Source: CAZTQN01 sp964615765
GTDB lineage: Bacteria; Planctomycetota; Phycisphaerae; Phycisphaerales; UBA1924
Length of the DNA: 10,485 nt
Assembly (NCBI GenBank): GCA_964615765.1
Contig: CAZTQN010000065.1
Location: forward strand, 1 to 10,485
Reading direction: 5' to 3'
The position numbers were made by a program, and so were the translations under genes. Position 1 is the first letter of the stretch. Each line of letters opens with the position of its first letter. Below are positions 1-5,861 of the stretch, piece by piece. The notes under the pieces are model-generated. The model made no database searches and was not told the origin of the DNA. It saw only the letters and a program-made list of their open reading frames with translations.

Positions 1-229
1 ATCCGACACCGCCGCCCCCGCCGCCCCTCCCCGCTCGGGGGCGCGACCCGCCGCGGCTGCCCGACGCGCCGCCGCCCGGCCCGCGGCTGGTCCGCCCACC
101 CGGCCCGCCACGACCACTCCCACCACCACCCGCCCGCCCGCCGCGCGCCCCGCCTCCGCCTCCGCGCGCCCCACCACCGCCGCCGCCACGCGGACCACGC
201 CCACCACCCGAACCGCCCGCATTGCCTGA
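1..229 (+). CDS. C-terminal tail of an upstream gene (partial, low complexity)
   Basis: Reading from base 2, the frame is open up to a TGA at 227-229. It encodes about 75 residues made almost only of Ala, Pro, Thr and Arg, with a few Ser and Gly. This could be the disordered tail of a protein that begins before the window. No domain is visible and no function can be given. Extreme GC content makes long open frames common by chance, so this is a tentative call. It rests on the uninterrupted frame, the tail-like composition, and the change after the stop to sequence with less regular codon use. Confidence 0.35.
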   Translation, partial: SDTAAPAAPPRSGARPAAAARRAAARPAAGPPTRPATTTPTTTRPPAARPASASARPTTAAATRTTPTTRTARIA

Positions 230-446
230 ACGTCGCGCCATGGCGCATGGTACGACCCGCCGCCCCCGCTCCCCGATCCCACGCGCGAGCGCCTTCGCCG
301 CGAGTTGTGCAGAACCAATGCCGCGTTGGCCGATCCGCCCCACAGCGGTTGCTTTCGGCGCGGTCGGGGCCGATTCCCCCCGCTCGCCCCTCACCGCCCA
401 CCCCCGCCCCCCTCCCCCACCCTCTCGGCGGCAGGATGCCCCACCC
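230..446. other. Intergenic region upstream of the coiled-coil gene
   Basis: This stretch follows the putative stop at 229. The frame of the next gene stays open back to a TTG at 222, with ATGs at 240 and 246. However, the encoded residues (Cys, Trp, runs of Pro) and codon choice do not match the gene body. The less GC-rich part around 300-355 is the likeliest place for a promoter, but no convincing -35/-10 pair can be named. Confidence 0.3.
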
Positions 447-2117
447 GTGACACCGCACCCGCGCTCACCACTCCTCAACCCTTCCACCCCGCTCGCCCCC
501 CCCGCGCCCCCCGCGCCCGCGGCGCCCATCGCCGTCGCCCCGCTCCCGCCGACCGCCGACACCGCGGCCCGCGTCGACACCTCCGTCGACGGCGTCTTCC
601 TCTCCCCGCGCGTGGTCGACCGCCGCGCCTTCAACGAACTCTCGCAAGAACTCCGCGTGCTGGTCGAGCAGGCCGGCGCCGAGCGCCGGGCCGTGCACGC
701 CGCCCTCGCCGAGCTCACCACCGCCGCCCGCACCCTCCAGGAGCGCGAAGCCGCCCAGCACGCCAACCTCGCGCTGATCGCCAAGGCCGTGAAGGCTGCC
801 GACGAGCGCATGGCCAAGGCCCAGGGCCTGGTCGACGAAGCCCACCGGGCCGCCAGCGCCGTCGACACGCTCGATGCCAAGGCCGACCGGCTGATCGAAT
901 CCAAACTCACCGCGCTGGAAGCCCGCGTCGACGCGGCCCAGGCCGCCGCCGCCGCCCGCGTCGAAGCCCTCGAAGAACGCGTCCGCACCACCAGCCGCGA
1001 ACTCGAACAGCGCCTCGACGCCATCCGCCGCGACGCCGACGGCTTGCTGGGCCCGAGCCAATCCGCCCTGGCCGACTGCCTCAGCCGGGCCGAGTCGCTG
1101 CTGGGCTGCCCGCTCGCGCGCCTGGGCCCCGACGCGACCTACGCCCCCGGCTCGCTGGGCGCGATCGTGCGGGAAGCGGGCGAGATGGGCGCCCACGCCG
1201 ACGCCGCGCTCCGCCGCCTGGCCGAAGTTCAGACCATCGCGCAGACCTCCCGCCAGGCGATGGCGGGCCTGCTCGACGAGCTCGCCGGGATCATGGGCCG
1301 CGTCGACGCCCAGCGCGAGACGCTCGCCGTCGACGCCGAGCGCATCCGCGAAGCCTGCCGCCAGGCCGCGGCGACCGTCGACGAGCGCCTCCTCCTCGCC
1401 CAGCGCACCGCCGCCGACGCCGTCGAAGCCGTCCGCCCCAGCCTCGATGTCATCACCGATCAGGCCCGCGCTCGCCTGGAAGAGCACGCGCTCGCCGCCG
1501 GCGTCCGCCTCGACGGCGCCACCTCCGCCGCGCTCCAGCAGCTCGCCGAGACCACCGCCCGACTGATGGAAGACGCCGACCGGCGCATCGACCGCATCGC
1601 CACCGCCGGCGCCGAGACCACCACCACCCTCACCGCCGCGATCGACCGGGCCGAACAGATCCGCGAGCCCCTGCTCGCCATGGTCACCAAGGCCGACGAC
1701 GCCCAGAACAGCGCCGCGCTCACCCTGCGCCTGCTCGAACGCTCGAGCGCCAAGGTCGACGCGGCCCTCGCCGCCCTCGAACCCTGGAAGGGCCTGCTCG
1801 CCGGCGACGACCAGCCGCCCCCGCAGATCCGTCAGATCGTCGACGGCGTGCGGCGCGAACTGCGCTCGGAACTCGGCACGCTCACCGCCGCCCTCCGCTC
1901 CGCCCTCGCCGGGGCCGAACGGGCCGCCGGCTCGCTCGACACCGACGCGCCCGAAACGTCCGCCGCGCCCGCCCCGGCCGCGCTCACGCCGACGCTGGTC
2001 GACACCGCCGAGACCTCCGGCACGCTCGCCGCGGCTCCCGCCCGCCTGCCCGCCGGCCTCTCGACGCGCCTCACCACCTCATCGCCGCTGGTCGCGATGT
2101 TCGAGCGCCCGATCTAA
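447..2117 (+). CDS. Alanine-rich coiled-coil protein of unknown function
   Basis: From the GTG at 447 the product is 556 residues. An A/P-rich, probably disordered N-terminus (about 1-45) is followed by a conserved-looking stretch containing FLSPRVVDRRAFNELSQEL. A long series of Ala/Glu/Arg/Leu heptad-like helices then runs to about residue 470, consistent with an extended coiled coil. The last 70 residues are again A/P/T-rich. There is no signal peptide, membrane segment or catalytic motif. GTG 447 is chosen because an AGGA (433-436) lies 10 nt upstream and the codon pattern becomes typical there; ATG 240 or 246 in the same frame cannot be excluded. A structural, cytoskeletal or chromosome-associated role is conceivable, but the family is not recognised. 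It stands alone, convergent with the LuxR gene. The CDS is strongly supported by length and by its heptad pattern; the start and function are not. Confidence 0.75.
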   Translation: MTPHPRSPLLNPSTPLAPPAPPAPAAPIAVAPLPPTADTAARVDTSVDGVFLSPRVVDRRAFNELSQELRVLVEQAGAERRAVHAALAELTTAARTLQEREAAQHANLALIAKAVKAADERMAKAQGLVDEAHRAASAVDTLDAKADRLIESKLTALEARVDAAQAAAAARVEALEERVRTTSRELEQRLDAIRRDADGLLGPSQSALADCLSRAESLLGCPLARLGPDATYAPGSLGAIVREAGEMGAHADAALRRLAEVQTIAQTSRQAMAGLLDELAGIMGRVDAQRETLAVDAERIREACRQAAATVDERLLLAQRTAADAVEAVRPSLDVITDQARARLEEHALAAGVRLDGATSAALQQLAETTARLMEDADRRIDRIATAGAETTTTLTAAIDRAEQIREPLLAMVTKADDAQNSAALTLRLLERSSAKVDAALAALEPWKGLLAGDDQPPPQIRQIVDGVRRELRSELGTLTAALRSALAGAERAAGSLDTDAPETSAAPAPAALTPTLVDTAETSGTLAAAPARLPAGLSTRLTTSSPLVAMFERPI

Positions 2118-2150
2118 ACCGGCAACCATCGCCCACGCGGGTATGACACC

Positions 2151-2174
2151 GCCGCGCGGCGACGCCGCGCCGGG
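2151..2174. terminator. GC-rich inverted repeat between convergent genes, possible terminator
   Basis: GCGCGGCG (2154-2161) and CGCCGCGC (2163-2170) are perfect complements around a single base. As RNA this would fold as a 6-bp stem with a 5-nt loop. It lies in the 103-bp gap between the stops of the coiled-coil gene and the LuxR gene, where a bidirectional terminator would be expected. No U-tract follows on either strand, and GC-rich DNA makes such repeats frequent, so function is uncertain. Confidence 0.3.
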
Positions 2175-2220
2175 TCACCACTCGGCTCTTCACGATCTCA
2201 GTACCGCCGAAGGCCGCCGC

Positions 2221-2901
2221 TCAGCCGTAGTACGTCGGCGTGGTCTTCCCACCGCCCGGCGTCGGGGCCGACTCCGGCAGATCGACGCGCCGGATTAGCC
2301 CAGCGCGGCGGGCCATCGCCCCAAGCTCCACGCGGCTGGCCGAACCCGTCTTCTCCGTCAGCGACGCGCGGTGCGATTCCACCGTCTTCACCGCCCGGTG
2401 CAGCCGGGCCGCGATGTCCGCGTTGCTCAGCCCTTCGCCGATCAGCGCCATGACCCGCAGCTCGCTGCTGGTCAGCACGCTCAGCGGGCCGTAGTCGACG
2501 TGCTTCGCGTCGATGGTCATCGTCTCGGCGTCGACCGGTTGGGGGAGCGCGTCCGTTTCCGGGGCGTACACCCAGAGCGCCGCCGGAGCCCCCGACGGGC
2601 TTTGGTCGATCTTGCGGACGGTTGCCCGGAGCGCGACCCCGTCCCAGAGTTCCCGGAAGATCACCGGGCGCCCGGAGTTGATCACCCGCCTCGACAGGTC
2701 GGCCCGTTCGTCCGCCGCGCTCGGCCGCAGGACGTCCGCCAGGCGCAGCCCGACGCACTCCGCAGGCCCGCGCCGCGCGAACAGCCGCGCCGCCGACACG
2801 TTCGCGAACGCGATCCGCCCGTCGGCGTCAATGATCATGGCGCCCGCGCCCGCGTCCGAGAGAAGTTGTACCCAATCTACGCCGATCGTTCCCTGAACCA
2901 T
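2221..2901 (-). CDS. PAS domain-containing LuxR/GerE-family transcriptional regulator
   Basis: This is a 226-residue one-component regulator. Residues about 12-95 form a PAS-like sensor (AMIIDADGRIAFANVSAARL is the typical PAS start). Residues about 140-204 form a LuxR-type helix-turn-helix, with LTSSELRVMALIGEG, SNADIAARL and VKTVESHRASLTEKTG. No receiver domain precedes the HTH, so the signal probably acts on the PAS domain itself, by ligand, redox state or partner protein; no cofactor-binding residue can be assigned. The ATG at 2901 is chosen because AAGGG lies 9 nt upstream on the minus strand; an in-frame ATG at 2961 would add 20 unconvincing residues and has no ribosome site. The gene is divergent from the metal ATPase and shares its 304-bp upstream region. 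Its target genes are unknown; autoregulation or control of the neighbour is inference only. The Gly/Pro/Thr-rich C-terminal tail after residue 205 looks disordered. Confidence 0.9.
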   Translation of the reverse strand: MVQGTIGVDWVQLLSDAGAGAMIIDADGRIAFANVSAARLFARRGPAECVGLRLADVLRPSAADERADLSRRVINSGRPVIFRELWDGVALRATVRKIDQSPSGAPAALWVYAPETDALPQPVDAETMTIDAKHVDYGPLSVLTSSELRVMALIGEGLSNADIAARLHRAVKTVESHRASLTEKTGSASRVELGAMARRAGLIRRVDLPESAPTPGGGKTTPTYYG

Positions 2902-3046
2902 CGCTACAGCCCTTGGAGCTCTGGTGATCTGCGAACTGACCCACCAGCACTGGGGGATCATACCCGCAGGAAATGTACTCGGACCAACGAATCTGTTTCT
3001 TCACAAGCGCCGGGTGAACCCGGTCGTCCGGAAGGGGAATACTCTC

Positions 3047-3148
3047 ATGAAGTCGGGGCTCTGTCAACCGGTCACGAGCCGGAATCTGCGACTCGTCCGT
3101 CCTTTCGCGGGTTCTCCGGTTTGCCCAGACCGCATTCCCCTCAAGTAA
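3047..3148 (+). CDS. Possible small ORF (33 aa) in the ATPase leader
   Basis: An ATG at 3047 is preceded by GAAGGGG (3031-3037) at 9-nt spacing, one of the better ribosome sites in the window. The frame encodes 33 residues, starting MKSGLCQPVTSR and ending DRIPLK, with two cysteines. Its TAA (3146-3148) falls inside the inverted repeat ahead of the ATPase. It could be a leader peptide or chance. Its codon use is unlike that of the host genes, and no homologous family is recognised. Confidence 0.2.
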   Translation: MKSGLCQPVTSRNLRLVRPFAGSPVCPDRIPLK

Positions 3149-3167
3149 TGTCCGATACTTTGAGGGG
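3137..3167. promoter_or_regulatory. Inverted repeat upstream of the metal ATPase, candidate Rrf2 operator
   Basis: CCCCTCAA (3137-3144) and TTGAGGGG (3160-3167) are perfect 8-bp complements. The symmetry continues inward as GTA...TAC around the 8-nt spacer ATGTCCGA (3148-3155), with one unpaired T on the right side. The centre lies about 54 bp ahead of the ATPase start codon. The right half reads ACTTTGA followed by GGGG and TTCG, closely matching a site ahead of the Rrf2 gene at 5318-5351. The position and the repetition suggest an operator; a hairpin in the mRNA leader is an alternative. Confidence 0.5.
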
Positions 3168-3205
3168 TTCGACCGTCTCAGAGCCCTCTTTTCCGGGCCA
3201 ACCCC

Positions 3206-5296
3206 GTGTCCGCTCCCGCGCTCCAACCCCGTCTCGAAACGCCCGCTGGTCACCCCGCGGTGCCCGGCGGCACGCCCTCTATTGTTGAGGTGTCAACAAT
3301 CGGCGGTTCCCCCGCGCGGGGGGGCTCGCTGTCCGCCGCACTCTTTTCCCCCAAGGGCGAGATCGCCGCGGCGTGCATCACCGGCGCCCTCCTCCTCGTC
3401 GGCTTGGCCTTCTCCATCGCCGGTCTGTCCACCGTCGCGCAGGTTTCCTGGTGGATCGCGCTGAGCGTCGGCATGGTCCACGGCCTGCGGGCTGCGTTCG
3501 AATCCCTGCGCGAGCGCTCTCTCGACATCGACGTCCTCATGGCCGCCGGGGCCGTGCTCGCGGCGCTCGTCGGCGCTGTCTGGGAAGGCGCGCTGCTGCT
3601 GTTCCTCTTCGTCCTCGCCGGCGGGCTCGAGGGCCTCGCCACCGCGCGAACCACCCGCGCTGTCGAAGCCCTGCACCGCCTCATGCCCACCGCCGCCCAG
3701 GCGCTCCGCAACGGTGCCTGGATCGACCTCCCGCCCGAACAGTTGATCAGCGGCGACGTCGTCCGCGTCGCGCCGGGCGAGACCATCCCCGCCGACGCCC
3801 GCATCGACGACGGCCGCTCCAACATCGATCAGGCCAGCCTCACCGGCGAGAGCATGCCGCGCGAGGTCGCCCCCGGCGACGAGGTCTACGCCGGCACCAT
3901 CAACCTCGGGAACCCGATCCGCTGCACCGTGCTCCGGCCGGCCCGCGAATCCAGCCTGCAGCGCATCCTCGACCTGGTCACCACCGCGCAGCAGCAGCGG
4001 GCCCCGCTGCAGCGCCTCATCGACCGCGTCAACCAGCCCTACGCCGCCGGCGTGTTCATCACCAGCGCCGTGGTCTTCCTCGTCTGGTGGCTGGCCTTCG
4101 GCGACCCGTGGACGACCGCGCTGTACACCGCCATCACGCTGCTCATCGTCGCCTCGCCGTGCGCCGTCATCATCGCCACGCCCACGGCGACGCTCGCCGC
4201 CATCACCCGCGGCGCCCGCGCCGGCGTGCTGTTCAAGGGCGGCCAGTCCATCGAGCGCCTCGCCCGCCTGGGCGCGATCGCCTTCGATAAGACCGGCACG
4301 CTCACCGTCGGCGAGATGCGCGTCGCCGAGCTCCACCCCGTCGGCTGGTCCGACCAGCGCCGCCTCGTCGCCGTCGCCGCCGGGCTCGAACAGTCTTCCA
4401 CGCACCCGATCGCCGTCGCCATCCGCGCCTTCGCCGAGGGCCAGCAAGTTGAGCCCGCCGTCGTCGAGACCCCGGGCTTCACCGCTGGTCGTGGCGTCTC
4501 GGGCCTGATCGCCGGCGCGCCCGCCAAGCTCGGCACCTACGTCTTCGTCGAAGATCTCATCCCCGAGTGCCTTCGCGCCATGGTCCGCCGCGTTCTCGCC
4601 GGCGTGCAAGCCCGCGGCGAGATCGCCACCGTCGTCGCCCACGACGGCCAGGCCGGCGTCGTCATCCTCTCCGACCGCGTCCGCCCCGGGGCCGAACGCC
4701 TCGTCGCCGACCTGCACGCCCTTGGCGTCGCGCCTGTGGTCATGCTCACGGGCGACAACCGGGGCACCGCGGCGGCCGTCGCCGCCACGCTCGGCATCGA
4801 CCGCTTCCACGCAGAACTCCTCCCGCCCGACAAAGTCGCCCGCGTCGACGCGCTCAAGCAGGAACTCGCCGGCGCCCGCCGCAGTTCGACCGGCCGCGGC
4901 CCCGGCGTCGGCGTCATCGGCGACGGCGTCAACGACGCCCCCGCGCTCGCCTCCGCGGATGTGTCCATCGCGATCGGCTCCATCGGGTCCGACGCGGCCC
5001 TCGAGTCCGCCGACATCGTGCTCCTGGCCGATAACCTCGCCGCCGTGCCGTGGGCCGTGGCCCTGGCCCGCCGCGCTCGCCGAACGATTCTGATCAACCT
5101 GATCTTCGCCCTGTCCGCGATCGTCGTGATGGCGATCGCGACCTTGGTGATTTCCCGGACGGGCGAGCGGGTCCCCCTATGGCTGGGCGTTCTTGGGCAC
5201 GAGGGCGGCACGCTGCTGGTCGTCGGACACTCACTTTTGCTGTTGATCGGGCGTGGGCCGAGTTCAACGGACTGTCCGAAGAAACCCGAACAATAA
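3206..5296 (+). CDS. P1B-4-type heavy-metal efflux ATPase (Fe2+/Co2+/Zn2+ class)
   Basis: This 696-residue inner-membrane pump exports a transition metal using ATP. All P-type landmarks are present: TGES in the actuator domain (213-216), the phosphorylated Asp in DKTGTLT (D361), the HP dipeptide of the nucleotide domain (H400-P401), and GDGVND (572-577). The transport-site motif is SPC (317-319) rather than the CPC of Cu, Zn and Cd pumps, and the last membrane helices carry HEGGT (665-669). The SPC plus HEGGT combination defines the P1B-4 class (PfeT, CtpD, CoaT, ZosA), whose best-supported substrates are Fe2+ and Co2+. No N-terminal HMA metal-binding domain is present, which is usual for this class. 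Membrane helices lie at about 53-73, 77-94, 108-124, 126-143, two between 285 and 330, and two after 630. The start is the first in-frame start codon, GTG 3206; GTG 3290 is an alternative. It precedes an Rrf2 regulator by 56 bp and shares a candidate operator with it. The exact metal cannot be read from the sequence. Confidence 0.93.
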   Translation: MSAPALQPRLETPAGHPAVPGGTPSIVEVSTIGGSPARGGSLSAALFSPKGEIAAACITGALLLVGLAFSIAGLSTVAQVSWWIALSVGMVHGLRAAFESLRERSLDIDVLMAAGAVLAALVGAVWEGALLLFLFVLAGGLEGLATARTTRAVEALHRLMPTAAQALRNGAWIDLPPEQLISGDVVRVAPGETIPADARIDDGRSNIDQASLTGESMPREVAPGDEVYAGTINLGNPIRCTVLRPARESSLQRILDLVTTAQQQRAPLQRLIDRVNQPYAAGVFITSAVVFLVWWLAFGDPWTTALYTAITLLIVASPCAVIIATPTATLAAITRGARAGVLFKGGQSIERLARLGAIAFDKTGTLTVGEMRVAELHPVGWSDQRRLVAVAAGLEQSSTHPIAVAIRAFAEGQQVEPAVVETPGFTAGRGVSGLIAGAPAKLGTYVFVEDLIPECLRAMVRRVLAGVQARGEIATVVAHDGQAGVVILSDRVRPGAERLVADLHALGVAPVVMLTGDNRGTAAAVAATLGIDRFHAELLPPDKVARVDALKQELAGARRSSTGRGPGVGVIGDGVNDAPALASADVSIAIGSIGSDAALESADIVLLADNLAAVPWAVALARRARRTILINLIFALSAIVVMAIATLVISRTGERVPLWLGVLGHEGGTLLVVGHSLLLLIGRGPSSTDCPKKPEQ
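3281..3300. promoter_or_regulatory. Perfect AT-rich palindrome at the 5' end of the ATPase gene
   Basis: ATTGTTGA (3281-3288) and TCAACAAT (3293-3300) are perfect 8-bp complements separated by GGTG. The AT-rich element stands out inside a stretch otherwise near 70% GC, and it covers poorly constrained codons (SIVEVSTI) before the first membrane helix. It also contains an in-frame GTG (3290-3292) that could be an alternative start. A dimeric-repressor operator or an mRNA hairpin are both possible. Confidence 0.4.
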
Positions 5297-5310
5297 ACCG
5301 ATTCCTGTGC

Positions 5311-5316
5311 TACACT
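5311..5316 (+). promoter_or_regulatory. Possible -10 element for the Rrf2 gene
   Basis: TACACT matches four of six bases of the TATAAT consensus and lies about 37 bp upstream of the Rrf2 start, just after the ATPase stop. The matching -35 region is poor (CGAACA at 5287-5292, 18-bp spacer). It would allow the regulator to be expressed independently of the ATPase, with the candidate operator immediately downstream of the -10. Confidence 0.25.
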
Positions 5317-5317
5317 A

Positions 5318-5351
5318 AAAGCGACCTGCCGATCGACTTTGAAAGGGCTCG
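5318..5351. promoter_or_regulatory. Candidate Rrf2 autoregulatory operator
   Basis: AAAGCGA (5318-5324) and TCGACTTT (5333-5340) form an imperfect inverted repeat around the 8-nt spacer CCTGCCGA. The right half continues as ACTTTGA then AAGGGCTCG (to 5351). The site at 3137-3167 has the same spacer length, the same CCGA spacer end, and the same ACTTTGA-GGG-TCG order. It sits between the putative -10 and the ribosome site of the Rrf2 gene, a classic autorepression position. Part of the match (AAGGG) is also the ribosome site. Confidence 0.45.
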
Positions 5352-5352
5352 G

Positions 5353-5823
5353 GTGTTCTCGCAGACGACTGAATACGCGATGCGCGCAATGGCCTGGTTG
5401 GCGCTCAGTCCTGAGCGTCTGGTGCCGACGGTCGAACTCGCCGGCAAGACGCAGGTGCCCACGCATTACCTCGCCAAGGTACTGCAGCAACTGGCCGGCG
5501 CTGACCTGATCGTGGGACGCCGCGGCGTCCGCGGCGGGTACAAGCTCAGCCGCCCGGCCAAAGACATTTCCCTGCTGGAAGTCGTCCAGGCTGTCGCCGA
5601 CGTCAAACGCATCACCTCCTGCCCGCTCGGGCTCAGCAACCACGGCCCGAACCTCTGCCCGCTGCACCGCCGGGTCGACGCGGCCGCCAAAGCCGTGATT
5701 GACCTCTACGGCTCGGTCAATCTCCAGCAGCTCGTCGACGACCCGTCTATGACCAAGCCGCTCTGCGACGAGCAGACCACCGCGCAGCTCACCGTCAACG
5801 GCACCTCCGTCGGCGCACGCTAA
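5353..5823 (+). CDS. Rrf2-family transcriptional regulator (IscR/NsrR-like, two-Cys variant)
   Basis: This 156-residue winged-helix dimeric regulator has the family's N-terminus (FSQTTEYAMRAMAWLAL), a HTH at about 25-48 (VPTVELAGKTQVPTHYLAKVLQQL region), and the GVRGGYKLSRP wing at 58-68. The cluster-binding loop keeps the first and third cysteines of IscR/NsrR (C90 and C102, 12 apart) and the His three residues later (H105, in CPLH). The middle cysteine is replaced by N96. An extra cysteine, C138, lies near the C-terminus. It may therefore bind an Fe-S cluster with unusual ligands or sense metal or redox in another way. GTG 5353 is chosen because GAAAGGG (5341-5347) lies 5 nt upstream and the protein start aligns with the family. 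It follows the P1B-4 ATPase by 56 bp, and each gene has a similar inverted repeat upstream, so it probably regulates both. It converges on gatA with 38 bp between stops. Confidence 0.92.
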   Translation: MFSQTTEYAMRAMAWLALSPERLVPTVELAGKTQVPTHYLAKVLQQLAGADLIVGRRGVRGGYKLSRPAKDISLLEVVQAVADVKRITSCPLGLSNHGPNLCPLHRRVDAAAKAVIDLYGSVNLQQLVDDPSMTKPLCDEQTTAQLTVNGTSVGAR

Positions 5824-5861
5824 CCGCCATACCGCTCACCCGCTCGTGCGGCGAACGTCGC

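Larger units (their letters stand above)
2902..3205. promoter_or_regulatory. Divergent control region between the LuxR gene and the metal ATPase
   Basis: This 304-bp gap must hold the promoters of both divergent genes. It is less GC-rich than the coding DNA. Visible structure: CTGGTG (2921-2926) and CACCAG (2942-2947) form an inverted repeat just upstream of the LuxR start. CCGGGT-GA-ACCCGG (3010-3023) is a near-perfect palindrome. A larger inverted repeat lies at 3137-3167 (listed separately), as does a small ORF at 3047-3148. I see no confident sigma-70 hexamer pair, and no riboswitch or T-box pattern that I recognise. Confidence 0.5.

Noticed and set aside
230..446. Extension of the coiled-coil gene back to TTG 222 or ATG 240/246
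   Set aside because: The added residues have irregular composition and codon use and no ribosome site; GTG 447 with AGGA upstream fits better, though not conclusively.
465..1487. Long open frame on the minus strand opposite the coiled-coil gene
   Set aside because: Its Gly/Ala/Glu-rich translation is a mirror of the biased codons on the plus strand and has no domain; such shadows are expected at this GC content.
3010..3167. Possible metal riboswitch (yybP-ykoY or NiCo type) in the ATPase leader
   Set aside because: Some G-rich and hairpin elements are present, but the conserved core sequences of these classes could not be found.
2371..3288. Plus-strand frame running through the LuxR gene and the control region
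   Set aside because: The minus strand encodes clear PAS and LuxR domains here; the plus frame is Arg/Pro-rich with no ribosome site or domain.
3293..4810. Open frame of about 500 codons on the minus strand inside the ATPase gene
   Set aside because: The plus-strand frame carries every P-type ATPase motif; the antisense product is low-complexity Gly/Asp/Ala/Glu sequence.
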